Source: Acidobacteriota bacterium
GTDB lineage: Bacteria; Acidobacteriota; UBA6911; RPQK01; JAJDTT01
Direction of reading: 5' to 3'
Length of the DNA stretch: 52,420 bases
NCBI GenBank assembly: GCA_022827025.1
Contig: JAJDTT010000240.1
Location: 1 to 52,420, forward strand
A program made the position numbers and the translations under genes. The notes under the pieces are model-generated. The model was not told the origin of the DNA, did not search any database, and saw nothing but the letters and a program-made list of their open reading frames with translations. Below, in pieces: positions 34,146 to 41,917 of this stretch (positions are counted from its first letter, which is position 1; the number at the start of each line of letters is the position of its first letter).

Positions 34146-34676
34146 ATGACAGACACCCGGCAAGGCCTGAGAACCGCTCCGGCTACCTTGAATCGCACCC
34201 GCGGGGAGGAGTCCCTCGAATCGATGGTGGGACGCTTGCTGAGACGGCAGGGGAAGACCCTGGCCACCGCCGAGTCGTGCACGGGAGGCTTCCTGGGCAA
34301 GCTCCTGACGGACATTCCGGGCAGCTCCGATTTCTACGAGGGAGGAATCATCAGCTACAGCAACGCTCTCAAGATCCGGCATCTCAAGGTGTGCCGGGAG
34401 GATCTGGATCGATGGGGCGCAGTCAGCGAACCGGTCGCTTGTCAGATGGCCCGGGGGGTCCGAAACTGGAGCGGCGCCGACTTGGGCATCTCTGTGACCG
34501 GGATCGCGGGCCCCTCCGGGGGAAGTCCCGAAAAGCCGGTGGGGCTCGTTTATCTGGGCCTCTCCGATTCCGCGGAGACCCGCGCCCGCAAACTCTTGCT
34601 GGAGGGTGATCGCGAGGCGGTCCGGGCAAGCGCATGCCGGATCGCCCTCGATTGGATCCGAAGGCATCTGACGTGA
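34146..34676 (+). CDS. pncC: Nicotinamide-nucleotide amidohydrolase, CinA C-terminal family
   Basis: A 176-residue enzyme of the CinA C-terminal family that deamidates NMN to nicotinate mononucleotide in NAD salvage. Motifs are TLATAESCTGGFLGKLL, FYEGGIISYSNALK, and VTGIAGPSGGSPEKPVG with the catalytic Ser and Lys region. It is the stand-alone form without the CinA N-terminal domain. Its first 25 residues are extra compared with most. The stop overlaps the thpR start as GTGA. Confidence 0.92.
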   Translation: MTDTRQGLRTAPATLNRTRGEESLESMVGRLLRRQGKTLATAESCTGGFLGKLLTDIPGSSDFYEGGIISYSNALKIRHLKVCREDLDRWGAVSEPVACQMARGVRNWSGADLGISVTGIAGPSGGSPEKPVGLVYLGLSDSAETRARKLLLEGDREAVRASACRIALDWIRRHLT

Positions 34677-35236
34677 TCCGCGCCTTCATCGCCATCGACG
34701 TCCCGCAGGACGTCAAGAACCACTTGGGCTCCGTCTCGGACGCTCTCGCCTCCTTGGACCTGGACGCCCGGCTGGCCCCGGTCTCGTCCATCCACCTGAC
34801 CCTTCGATTCCTGGGCAACGTCGAAGAGAGTCGAGTTTCCGGGCTGGGAGACGCGATTCGCTGCTGCGCGCGGCAGGTGCCGCCCTTCCCCCTTGCGGTC
34901 CGGACCCTGGGCGCCTTCCCCACCCGGAGACGGCCTCGTATCGTCTGGGCCGGTGTCACCGGAGACGGAGGCCTGGAACGTCTGCATCGGGTCCTGGGAC
35001 TCGAGTTGCAAAAGCTGGGTTTCGACCGCGAGCGAAAGAAGTTCAGGCCTCATTTGACCCTGCTTCGCCTGAAATCCTCCCGGAATCGGAAGCGGCTGTC
35101 ACGCTTTCTCGACCAGGAAGGGGACCGGACCCGTCCGGTTCCATTTTGCGTCCGTCAGATCCACCTCTATGAGAGCCGGCTGCACAGCCGGGGAGCCCGG
35201 CACCTCAAGCTGGCAACGGCAGAGCTGGGAAGCTGA
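34673..35236 (+). CDS. thpR: RNA 2',3'-cyclic phosphodiesterase
   Basis: A 187-residue 2H phosphoesterase (LigT/ThpR) that opens 2',3'-cyclic phosphates on RNA. The two signature motifs are SIHLTLRFLG and RPHLTLLRL, which supply both catalytic His-x-Thr pairs. RAFIAIDVPQDVK is the usual N-terminus. GTG 34673 overlaps the pncC stop by 4 bases and is preferred over an upstream ATG at 34634 in the pncC gene. It is the last gene of the run beginning at ruvA. Confidence 0.92.
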   Translation: MIRAFIAIDVPQDVKNHLGSVSDALASLDLDARLAPVSSIHLTLRFLGNVEESRVSGLGDAIRCCARQVPPFPLAVRTLGAFPTRRRPRIVWAGVTGDGGLERLHRVLGLELQKLGFDRERKKFRPHLTLLRLKSSRNRKRLSRFLDQEGDRTRPVPFCVRQIHLYESRLHSRGARHLKLATAELGS

Positions 35237-35322
35237 TCGGACCGTCCACGCCGCATGGAAGAATAGTCCAACCTCAATGAGGTCAACGCCTGGTGGCAAT
35301 GGTCGTCACCGCAGTGCTTCCT

Positions 35323-36093
35323 TCAATCGACACGCTGATAAACGATATGACGTATGCCCCATTCGATCTCATCCCTGCAGGTCTGAGCCTGAAGCTGTTC
35401 GAGTCTGCGGGCCAGGATATCCAGAAAACTTGTCTCGTAGTTGTCGACGACGAAACGGTCCGACCTCCAGACGCTCAAGTTGAGCGAGAACATTTTCGCG
35501 GCGTCCCCGGTAGCTACCGGCGCCCTGTAGACCTCACTCGACACTCGCCGCAACTTTTTGGGATCAGCGGCGTCCAGGCGCGGTCCCAGGTAGAGGGCTC
35601 CACCGCTATCCGCAATCAAGCGCTCCACAACGGACAGATAGGTCGTGAATACGGGATGTTCGGTCTTGATGAACTCCACTTCTGCAACGCCGATCAAACC
35701 GCGGGGAGCCATTTCATTCGCCCACGCTCCGAGAATGCCCTCGGGATCCGAAAGATGGGCCAACAAGAACCGCGCGACGATGAAGTCCGGGCTCTCAATG
35801 GGAAACGGCGTCCGCGTCACGTCGTGCTCCACGAACTCGAGATCCGGAAACCTGGCCCGGGCCGACCGCACGTAGCCCCCAGACACATCCACCCCCACAA
35901 CTCTGTGCGGTTGGACGACATCCTTGAGCAGCCGGGTAGTGAATCCGGGGCCACACCCGAGATCGAGGGCAAGCCGGATCCGTCTCGCGGGGAGCTTGGC
36001 CAGGAGCCCGCGCATCTCCGGCTCGAAGGCCTTCGCGAGAAGGGCGAGTCTCACTTCAGCCGGGTCGGTATCACGGAAGGAATAACGATTCAT
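35323..36093 (-). CDS. Class I SAM-dependent methyltransferase
   Basis: A 256-residue methyltransferase. Motif I is LALDLGCGPGFTTRLL, motif II VVGVDVSGGYVRSARARF, and the post-II block FVEHDVTRTPFPIESPDFIV. The substrate cannot be inferred; the C-terminal half, with residues such as FSLNLSVWRS and YETSFLDILA, is not one I recognise. I chose ATG 36093; GTG 36117 is a weaker upstream option. It converges on thpR and has no operon partner. Dispersed hairpin repeats lie just upstream. Confidence 0.88.
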   Translation of the reverse strand: MNRYSFRDTDPAEVRLALLAKAFEPEMRGLLAKLPARRIRLALDLGCGPGFTTRLLKDVVQPHRVVGVDVSGGYVRSARARFPDLEFVEHDVTRTPFPIESPDFIVARFLLAHLSDPEGILGAWANEMAPRGLIGVAEVEFIKTEHPVFTTYLSVVERLIADSGGALYLGPRLDAADPKKLRRVSSEVYRAPVATGDAAKMFSLNLSVWRSDRFVVDNYETSFLDILARRLEQLQAQTCRDEIEWGIRHIVYQRVD

Positions 36094-36111
36094 CGAATTC
36101 GAATTCCGCAG

Positions 36112-36134
36112 GGGCACCCCTTGTGTGGGTGCCC
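36112..36134. repeat. Dispersed hairpin repeat, CACC variant
   Basis: Arms GGGCACCC (36112-36119) and GGGTGCCC (36127-36134) with a 7-base loop. The same variant occurs at 47293-47313. Confidence 0.7.
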
Positions 36135-36187
36135 TCTCAGGTCGAAATCGACCCCGCCCCGGTCAACCTCGGTTGCCTGCCGCGGGA

Positions 36188-36208
36188 GGGCGACCACAAG
36201 GGTCGCCC
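36188..36208. repeat. Dispersed hairpin repeat, GACC variant
   Basis: Arms GGGCGACC (36188-36195) and GGTCGCCC (36201-36208) around ACAAG, then CTACGAACG. The 21-base core and its 3' flank are identical to the copy at 8611-8631, and the preceding CGGTTGCC is shared as well. Confidence 0.75.
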
Positions 36209-36346
36209 CTACGAACGCGAAGCTGTTGCACCGGAATGGCACTCTCTATCCGACCTCCTGTCCAACCCTCTCCGCCTGTTCCTCTGACTGTTCAAAATAA
36301 GGGAAAGTCATTGCCGCGCCGGATTGACCCCGGCGAGCTACAGCCG

Positions 36347-36352
36347 TAGTCT
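36347..36352 (+). promoter_or_regulatory. -10-like box before the Trm112-like gene
   Basis: TAGTCT ends 6 bases before the GTG start at 36359, matching the leaderless geometry at ruvA, moxR and the ABC ATPase gene. The box itself is a weak match to TATAAT. Confidence 0.35.
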
Positions 36353-36358
36353 TACCCG

Positions 36359-36565
36359 GTGGCAATCAACCCGGAGCTGCTGGAGATCCTGGCCTGCCCG
36401 GTCTGCAAGATCGAGGTGCTCCTGACCGCGGACGGCAACGGATTGAAGTGCCGCGCCTGTTACCGAGTCTATCCCATCCGTGACGATATCCCGGTGATGC
36501 TCATCGACGAGGCCGTCATCAAGCCGCCGGAAGGTCAGTCCGCCACCGATCACACCGGCGGATGA
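36359..36565 (+). CDS. Trm112 family zinc-binding protein
   Basis: A 68-residue protein of the Trm112/YcaR family. LLEILACPVCKIEV and LKCRACYRVYPIRDDIPVM give two Cys-x2-Cys pairs and the conserved end of the family. Trm112-like proteins act as small partners of methyltransferases in other systems; the methyltransferase at 35323-36093 is on the opposite strand and need not be its partner. The stop overlaps the next gene as ATGA. GTG is the start, with no Shine-Dalgarno in view. Confidence 0.9.
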   Translation: MAINPELLEILACPVCKIEVLLTADGNGLKCRACYRVYPIRDDIPVMLIDEAVIKPPEGQSATDHTGG

Positions 36566-37635
36566 GCCGCCGTTCCCGCGTCCTTCTGGTGCGCCTGCGC
36601 TCTCTGGGGGACGCGGTCCTGATGACCCCGGCTCTCACGGTCCTCAAACGAAACCCGGACACGCGGGTGGCCGTGCTCCTGGAGGCGCCGTTTGACGAGG
36701 TGCTGGCGAACCATCCCGACGTGGACCGGATCATTGCCGTCCCCCGCGGCCGATCCAAGCTCCTGACCCGGAGCCTGGCCGTTCGGGCGGCCCGAAGCTT
36801 CTCGCCGGACCTGACCGTCGATCTCCATGGCGGGACCACCAGCGCTCTCATCACCGCTCTTTCGGGGGCGTCCGTGCGCCTCGGCTATGCCAGCAGCCGC
36901 AGCCGCCGCTTCTACAACCGGTCCGTGCCCGATTCGCGGGGGATCTGGGGCAAGGACTCGATCCACACCGTCGAGCACCAGCTCTCCCCCTTCAAACACC
37001 TCGGATTCCAGGTCGAACCCATACCGCCACTCCAGGTTCCAGTCGATGCCGCGGCCCTGGATCGAGTCCGGTCACTTCTGTCCCGGCGCGCCATCGAGGA
37101 GGGTTTCCTCCTGATTCACCCGGGCGCCGCCTTCGATACGAAGCAATGGGAGCCGGCGAAGTTTGCGGAGATTGCGGCACTTCTGGAGCGTGACGGACAC
37201 CCCATCGTCTTCACGGCGGGCCCGGGGGAGGAGCCGCTCCTGGAGGATCTCAGAAAGACCGCTCCCGCCTCGGTTCATTTCGCGGGGCCGTTTCCCCTGG
37301 ACCAGTTCATCGCCCTGGCTTCGCTGTGCCGCCTCTATCTGGGGAACGACACGGGCACGACCCACATCGCCGCGGCCCTGGGCAAGCCCCTGGTGGTCAT
37401 CTTCGGTTCTTCCGACTCTCCGGTCTGGTCTCCCTGGGGAACCCGGCACCGCTTGATTCGATCCGACCTCCCGTGCATCCCCTGCCCGGGATACTACTGT
37501 CTCCACTACCAGGAGCCCATGTGCATCCGGTCGATTACCGTCCCCCGCGTATTGGAGGCGGTGCGGTCACTCCTTCATGACTCCGGCCGACCGGAATTCC
37601 CCCGATTCTGGACGAACCCGGCTCAGACGGCCTGA
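36562..37635 (+). CDS. Glycosyltransferase family 9 (heptosyltransferase-like)
   Basis: A 357-residue glycosyltransferase of the ADP-heptose:LPS family. The N-terminal domain starts [18 protein letters not shown], the usual GT9 acceptor region, and the C-terminal donor domain has [18 protein letters not shown] and [14 protein letters not shown] Cys-rich end, [17 protein letters not shown], is common in GT9 proteins. It likely adds heptose or another sugar to a lipopolysaccharide core, which fits a Gram-negative envelope. It is coupled to the Trm112-like gene and overlaps the end of the converging B12-binding gene by 13 bases. Confidence 0.9.
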   Translation: MSRRSRVLLVRLRSLGDAVLMTPALTVLKRNPDTRVAVLLEAPFDEVLANHPDVDRIIAVPRGRSKLLTRSLAVRAARSFSPDLTVDLHGGTTSALITALSGASVRLGYASSRSRRFYNRSVPDSRGIWGKDSIHTVEHQLSPFKHLGFQVEPIPPLQVPVDAAALDRVRSLLSRRAIEEGFLLIHPGAAFDTKQWEPAKFAEIAALLERDGHPIVFTAGPGEEPLLEDLRKTAPASVHFAGPFPLDQFIALASLCRLYLGNDTGTTHIAAALGKPLVVIFGSSDSPVWSPWGTRHRLIRSDLPCIPCPGYYCLHYQEPMCIRSITVPRVLEAVRSLLHDSGRPEFPRFWTNPAQTA

Positions 37636-38015
37636 TTCAAAAACCGGATGATGTCCCGGGTAGAGGATCCCGGCTGAAAGATCTCGGCCACGCCCAGCTC
37701 CTTGAGGCCGGGAATGTCCTCGTCCGGAATGATGCCGCCTCCGAAGACCAGGATGTCCAAGGCATCCTGGCCGGCCAGAAGCTGCATGATCCGATTGAAG
37801 AGGTGCTCGTGAGCACCCGAGAGGATGGAAAGTCCGATGGCGTCCACGTCTTCCTGGATGGCGGCCTGCACGATCTGCTCGGGAGTCTGGCGCAACCCGG
37901 TGTAGATGACCTCCATGCCGGCATCGCGGAGAGCGCGGGCCACGATCTTGGCGCCCCGGTCGTGTCCGTCGAGCCCCGGCTTGGCGATGAGGATCCTGAG
38001 TCTTCGGTTGCTCAT
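37623..38015 (-). CDS. B12-binding subunit of methylmalonyl-CoA mutase-type enzyme
   Basis: A 130-residue cobalamin-binding protein. The Asp-x-His-x2-Gly motif appears as [10 protein letters not shown], with His18 the predicted cobalt ligand, followed by [11 protein letters not shown] and [12 protein letters not shown]. It is the small subunit of a two-subunit acyl-CoA mutase, most likely methylmalonyl-CoA mutase, which in other bacteria is often fused to the large chain. The large-subunit gene ends 13 bases upstream on the same strand. Its last bases overlap the converging glycosyltransferase gene. Confidence 0.93.
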   Translation of the reverse strand: MSNRRLRILIAKPGLDGHDRGAKIVARALRDAGMEVIYTGLRQTPEQIVQAAIQEDVDAIGLSILSGAHEHLFNRIMQLLAGQDALDILVFGGGIIPDEDIPGLKELGVAEIFQPGSSTRDIIRFLNQAV

Positions 38016-38028
38016 TCGGTTTGAATCC

Positions 38029-39600
38029 TCAGAACAAGGGTTCCTGGTAAACCCCGAAGACCTCCTTCAGGGAGGTGCTGATCTCCCCGACGGTGGCGTA
38101 TTCCCGCACCGCATGAATCAGATGGGGCATCAGGTTCTCGTCGGTCCGGGCGGCCTGGTTCAGGTCGCGGAGGGCCCGGCTGACGCCCGCCTCGTTCCGC
38201 TCCCGCCGCAGGGTCCGGAGGCTCTCGACCTGGGCGTCCTCCACTTCCGGCCCGATTCGGAGAATCTCCGGCCGCGAGGGCTCGCCGGTGACGAAGCGAT
38301 TCACGCCCACCACCACCTGTTCCTCTTTCTCGATGGCGCGTTGCTCCCGGTAGGAGGCGTCCTGGATCTCGCGCTGCGGGTACCCCGCCTCGATGGCGTT
38401 GATCATTCCTCCCATCCCATCGATCCGGTCCATGTACTCCACCGCCCGATCCTCGACCCGGCAGGTGAGGTCCTCCAGGTAATAGGATCCGCCCGCGGGG
38501 TCCACGCTCGCGGTGAGGCCCGACTCGTAGGCCAGAACCTGCTGAGTCCGAAGCGCGATCTTGGCCGTCTCCTCGGTGGGAAGCGCCCACGCTTCGTCCA
38601 GGGCGTTGGTGTGAAGCGAATTGGTCCCTCCCAGAACCGCGGCGACCGCCTGCAGCGTCGTCCGGATGATGTTGTTGGCCGGCTGCTGCATGGTCAGCGT
38701 GCAACCGGCGGTCTGAGTGTGGAACCGGCACATCCAGGACCGCTCGTTCCGCGCTCCGAAGCGGTTCCTCATGGTACGCGCCCAGAGCCTCCGGGCGGCC
38801 CGGAACTTGGCGATCTCCTCGAAGAAATTGTTGTGGGAGTTGAAGAAGAAGGAGAGGCGGGGCGCGAAGTCATCCACTTCCATTCCGCGCCGGACGCACC
38901 AGTCCACGTATTCGATGCCGTCCCGCAACGTGAAGGCCAGTTCCTGGACCGCGGTGGAGCCGGCTTCGCGAATGTGGTACCCGCTGATGGAAATGCTGTT
39001 GTACCGGGGAAGCTGCTGCGAGCAGAACTGGATCGAATCCACGACCAGGCGCATGGACGGGGCGGGAGGGTAGATCCACTCCTTCTGCGCGATGTATTCC
39101 TTCAAGATGTCGTTCTGGAGGGTGCCCCGGATCCGGCCGGCCGCGACCCCCTGTTTCTCCGCCGCCACCACGTACATGGCCAAGAGGACGGCCGCGGGAG
39201 CGTTGATGGTCATGGAGGTGCTCACCCGGGCCAGATCGATCCGGTCGAACAGGACCTCCATGTCCCGGAGGGAGTCGACGGCAACGCCGCATTTTCCGAC
39301 TTCGCCGGCCGAGAGGGGATCATCCGAATCCAGGCCCATCAGGGTCGGCAGATCGAAAGCGACGGAGAGGCCGGTCTGTCCGTGCTCCAGGAGGAAACGG
39401 TACCGGCGGTTCGTTTCTTCGGCGCTGCCATGGCCCGAGAATTGGCGCATGGTCCAGAGACGTCCCCGGTACATGTTCGGGTAGATGCCCCGGGTGTAGG
39501 GGTACGACCCCGGCTCGCCAATGTCCCGGCGGTAGTCCAGTTCAGCCACGTCCGGCGCCCCGAAGGCGGATGATCCGGCTCTGAATCGGTTTCCCTTCAC
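38029..39600 (-). CDS. Methylmalonyl-CoA mutase large (catalytic) subunit
   Basis: A 523-residue acyl-CoA mutase catalytic subunit of the archaeal-type split form, interconverting methylmalonyl-CoA and succinyl-CoA in propionate metabolism. Landmarks include [39 protein letters not shown] and the C-terminal [14 protein letters not shown]. Related isobutyryl-CoA or ethylmalonyl-CoA mutases cannot be excluded by eye. The start is GTG 39600 with CGGAGG upstream. The B12 subunit follows; no MeaB-type chaperone or epimerase gene is seen in the window. Confidence 0.92.
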   Translation of the reverse strand: MKGNRFRAGSSAFGAPDVAELDYRRDIGEPGSYPYTRGIYPNMYRGRLWTMRQFSGHGSAEETNRRYRFLLEHGQTGLSVAFDLPTLMGLDSDDPLSAGEVGKCGVAVDSLRDMEVLFDRIDLARVSTSMTINAPAAVLLAMYVVAAEKQGVAAGRIRGTLQNDILKEYIAQKEWIYPPAPSMRLVVDSIQFCSQQLPRYNSISISGYHIREAGSTAVQELAFTLRDGIEYVDWCVRRGMEVDDFAPRLSFFFNSHNNFFEEIAKFRAARRLWARTMRNRFGARNERSWMCRFHTQTAGCTLTMQQPANNIIRTTLQAVAAVLGGTNSLHTNALDEAWALPTEETAKIALRTQQVLAYESGLTASVDPAGGSYYLEDLTCRVEDRAVEYMDRIDGMGGMINAIEAGYPQREIQDASYREQRAIEKEEQVVVGVNRFVTGEPSRPEILRIGPEVEDAQVESLRTLRRERNEAGVSRALRDLNQAARTDENLMPHLIHAVREYATVGEISTSLKEVFGVYQEPLF

Positions 39601-39909
39601 GGACCATCCTCCGCGAATCTCGTCAGAGCCGCTGCTGCCACGTCATCGATAAATCCCATTGAGCTCCGATCTCCGAAGTTCCCCACCGCCCCCTAAAGCT
39701 ACCCCTTTTTTCCGGCGTTGCAAACGACTCCCCGGGCAATTATCGGGACCGGGACTTCGGCCTGGACGGGTTGTCCACGGATTTTGTGGAAATGCCGGTG
39801 GAAAACGTTGTGAAGACACGATTCAAGCGGTTGTCAAATGGAGACTTTCTACATTTTGCATCGTTTTTGTGCAGTCTCTCAAGGCTCGGCCGTCCCCGAA
39901 CCGGCGCGA

Positions 39910-39949
39910 GACTTTCGCCACGGACTGTTAACAGCCCGCGGCAAAAGTC
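39910..39949. repeat. 40-bp head-to-head palindrome of the repeated promoter-like motif
   Basis: GACTTTCGCCACGGACTGTT (39910-39929) is followed at once by a right arm (39930-39949) whose reverse complement matches it at 17 of 20 bases, centred on TTAA. Each arm equals the conserved part of the motif at 23288-23318 and 40079-40110, so divergent transcription or a DNA-binding protein site is possible. Confidence 0.75.
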
Positions 39950-40002
39950 GTCACGGCATTCGACCGCCCCTGCATCCCGGCGGACTGCGTTGCGTTTCGG
40001 GA

Positions 40003-40023
40003 GGGCGACCACAAGGGTCGCCC
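40003..40023. repeat. Dispersed hairpin repeat, GACC variant
   Basis: Arms GGGCGACC (40003-40010) and GGTCGCCC (40016-40023) around ACAAG, then CTAC. It is the same core as at 8611-8631 and 36188-36208. Confidence 0.75.
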
Positions 40024-40078
40024 CTACATGCACCCGAATCGCGCCTTGTCCGGCGGGCGCAGGAACGGTCTCGATGCT

Positions 40079-40110
40079 CGCGAGACTTTCACCGCGGGCT
40101 GTTAAACTGA
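40079..40110 (+). promoter_or_regulatory. Repeated extended -10 promoter-like motif before the 89-residue gene
   Basis: CGAGACTTTCACCGCGG plus GCTGTTAAACT. TGTTAAACT is a TGn-extended -10 box; its TAAACT (40103-40108) ends 8 bases before the ATG at 40117. Confidence 0.5.
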
Positions 40111-40116
40111 GCCGCA

Positions 40117-40386
40117 ATGTCCACTTCGGATCGTGAAGATCTGATTCGGGAGGAGAACCGGAGACTCCGGCGCCTGCGTTTTCTGGTCGATCTGACGCTC
40201 AGCGTCCTGTACCAGGACCCCAGGCTGACATTGGGCGAAGCCCGGCGGATGGTCCGGCGGACCGAGAGAGCCGTCCTGGGCATGTTTCCGGATAAAGAGT
40301 TCACCTTCCACCTGTTGCTCATGCCGCGTTTCGAGAGAGTCCTGCGGGAACGTTGGGGCGAAGGAATGGAACGAACCATCCACTGA
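40117..40386 (+). CDS. Hypothetical protein, 89 residues
   Basis: A small, highly charged, probably helical protein beginning MSTSDREDLIREENRRLRRL with no signal peptide, cysteines or known motif. I do not recognise the family. It precedes dtd by 6 bases on the same strand, directly downstream of a copy of the repeated promoter-like motif, and uses ATG 8 bases beyond the -10 box without a Shine-Dalgarno. The order suggests a shared transcript with dtd, hence perhaps a translation-related role, but that is only context. Confidence 0.7.
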   Translation: MSTSDREDLIREENRRLRRLRFLVDLTLSVLYQDPRLTLGEARRMVRRTERAVLGMFPDKEFTFHLLLMPRFERVLRERWGEGMERTIH

Positions 40387-40392
40387 ATCGCC

Positions 40393-40845
40393 ATGCGCGT
40401 CGTGATCCAGCGGGTGTCGAAGGCCAAGGTGGAAGTCGAGGGCCGCACGGTGGGCCGGATCGGCCCCGGCGTGGCCGTTCTGGTTGCCGTCTGCGCCGGC
40501 GACACGGACCGGGACCTGGCCTTCATCAGGAAGAAGATCCTTCAACTCCGTATCTTTCCGGATGATGCCGGCAGGATGAACCGTTCCCTGCTGCAAGCGG
40601 GGGGAGCCATCCTTCTGGTCTCCCAGTTCACGCTCTATGGCGACTGCCGCAAGGGGAACCGGCCCAGCTTCAGCAGGGCGGCTCCTCCCGCCGCGGCAAG
40701 GACCGAGTACCGGCGACTCGCCGAGCTGCTTCGGGAGGCTGGCGTGGTGGTCGAAACGGGCCGCTTCGGAGCCATGATGGCGCTGTCGCTGGTAAACGAC
40801 GGGCCGGTGACGTTGATCGTCGACTCCAGAAAAAACACGCATTAG
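40393..40845 (+). CDS. dtd: D-aminoacyl-tRNA deacylase
   Basis: A 150-residue enzyme that removes D-amino acids, and glycine misattached to tRNA-Ala, from tRNA. The catalytic pocket motifs are LLVSQFTLYGDCRKGNRPSF and LVNDGPVTLIVDS, the signature of the DTD family. Length is typical (about 145-150). It is the second gene of a pair with the 89-residue protein. Confidence 0.96.
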   Translation: MRVVIQRVSKAKVEVEGRTVGRIGPGVAVLVAVCAGDTDRDLAFIRKKILQLRIFPDDAGRMNRSLLQAGGAILLVSQFTLYGDCRKGNRPSFSRAAPPAAARTEYRRLAELLREAGVVVETGRFGAMMALSLVNDGPVTLIVDSRKNTH

Positions 40846-40891
40846 TTCCTACTCCCAAAACCTTGAGCAAATAGCCTGAAAACGTCCGTAG

Positions 40892-40918
40892 GGGCGACCC
40901 TTGTGTGTGTGGTCGCCC
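40892..40918. repeat. Dispersed hairpin repeat with expanded loop
   Basis: Arms GGGCGACC (40892-40899) and GGTCGCCC (40911-40918). The loop is CTTGTGTGTGT, a GT expansion of the usual loop in reverse orientation; this copy points the other way from those at 8611 and 40003. Confidence 0.7.
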
Positions 40919-40961
40919 TCTTCGCTCCAAAGCGGAGCAGGACCGGGACGGACAAAGACGT

Positions 40962-41001
40962 GATCCGCGAAACGCGGGATCATATTCGGCGTATATATAA
41001 T
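40962..41001 (+). promoter_or_regulatory. Likely promoter and hairpin upstream of the kinase-STAS pair
   Basis: A consensus TATAAT lies at 40996-41001 in an AT-rich run, with a near-palindromic stretch GATCCGCG to CGCGGGATC at 40962-40981 where a -35 or operator would be. A transcript would have a leader of about 65 bases before ATG 41074. Confidence 0.55.
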
Positions 41002-41073
41002 TTGGTATGTGAAAGCAGTTCAACAATATCGGCCGGGACGTAGCACCGTTCGGATACCGCGGGGCCATCACCC

Positions 41074-41562
41074 ATGAGCGATTCAGAGCAACGGGAAACG
41101 GACCGGCAAGAGTTGCCGGGTAAACCGGCGGGGAAGGAATTTCAGAAGGAATTCGAGATGTCTTTCGGGAGCAATATCGAGTTTCTCGATCTGGTTCAGG
41201 AAATTTCCGAGAGTATCACTCGAATGGCCGGGTTCGACGACGAGGCAAGCCATTGGATCTGCTTGTCGGTCCGCGAATCGGTGGCCAATGCCATCCAGCA
41301 CGGAAATCAACAGGATGAAGGCAAGAAGGTGGGCGTCCGATTCCGTATCGATCGCCGCCGTCTTCTCATTACCGTTTCAGATCAGGGATGTGGCTTTGAC
41401 GAGTCCTCCCTGCCCGACCCGCTGGACAGCGGGAATCTGTTGAAACCCTCGGGCCGCGGGGTTTTCTTCGTTCATACGTTTATGGACGACGTGACCTATC
41501 ACAATCTCCCCCAGGGGGGATTTGAAGTTACAATGGAGAAGCGGCTCAAACACACCACGTGA
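41074..41562 (+). CDS. RsbW-like anti-sigma factor kinase / histidine-kinase-fold ATPase
   Basis: A 162-residue GHKL-fold protein of the anti-sigma factor serine kinase type. The N box is SVRESVANAIQHGN, G1 is VSDQGCGFDES, and G2 is KPSGRGVFFVHTFMD. The first 35 residues form a charged extension. In partner-switching systems such kinases bind a sigma factor and phosphorylate a STAS antagonist; the STAS gene follows after 10 bases. No sigma factor or PP2C phosphatase gene lies nearby, so the targets are elsewhere. Confidence 0.88.
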   Translation: MSDSEQRETDRQELPGKPAGKEFQKEFEMSFGSNIEFLDLVQEISESITRMAGFDDEASHWICLSVRESVANAIQHGNQQDEGKKVGVRFRIDRRRLLITVSDQGCGFDESSLPDPLDSGNLLKPSGRGVFFVHTFMDDVTYHNLPQGGFEVTMEKRLKHTT

Positions 41563-41572
41563 GGAGGTAACC

Positions 41573-41911
41573 ATGAGCATCGACACCAGAAACGTGCACG
41601 GCGTAACGATCCTGGACATCCAGGGAAGGATCACCATCGGCGAAGAGAGCGCCCTGATTCGGAATACCATTCGGGGATTGGTCAAGTCGGGTCAGAAGAA
41701 TCTGCTCATGAACCTGGCCGATGTCCGTACGGTGGACAGCACCGGGATCGGCGAGCTCGTCAGCTCCTACTCTCACGTTGCCGACCAGGGAGGAGCGCTC
41801 AAACTGCTCCATCTGACCAAGAGGACACGGGAGCTGCTGGCCATCACCAAGCTTCTGACCGTATTCGACACCTTCGAAGACGAGTCTCAAGCGGTCGCCA
41901 GCTTCGCCTGA
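41573..41911 (+). CDS. STAS-domain anti-sigma factor antagonist
   Basis: A 112-residue STAS protein of the RsbV/SpoIIAA type. The segment VRTVDSTGIGELVSSY carries Ser56, at the usual phosphorylation site (consensus DSSG). A GAGGAGGTAA Shine-Dalgarno precedes ATG 41573, which rules out the longer frame from 41522. It is presumably phosphorylated by the kinase encoded just upstream, releasing or binding a sigma factor. It converges on the rseP gene with a 6-base gap. Confidence 0.9.
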   Translation: MSIDTRNVHGVTILDIQGRITIGEESALIRNTIRGLVKSGQKNLLMNLADVRTVDSTGIGELVSSYSHVADQGGALKLLHLTKRTRELLAITKLLTVFDTFEDESQAVASFA

Positions 41912-41917
41912 TCGCGA

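Larger units (their letters stand above)
39601..40116. other. 516-base gene-free region with palindrome and promoter-like motifs
   Basis: I see no convincing gene here. It contains a 40-base palindrome at 39910-39949 built from two head-to-head copies of the repeated extended -10 motif, a dispersed hairpin repeat at 40003-40023, and a third copy of the motif at 40079-40110 leading into the next gene. The first third, around 39690-39830, is AT-richer than most of the window. Confidence 0.6.

Noticed and set aside
39770-39815. Sequences resembling DnaA boxes (TTGTCCACG, TTGTGGAAA)
   Set aside because: The matches are imperfect and few, and no dnaA, dnaN or gyrB gene lies near, so an origin is not supported.
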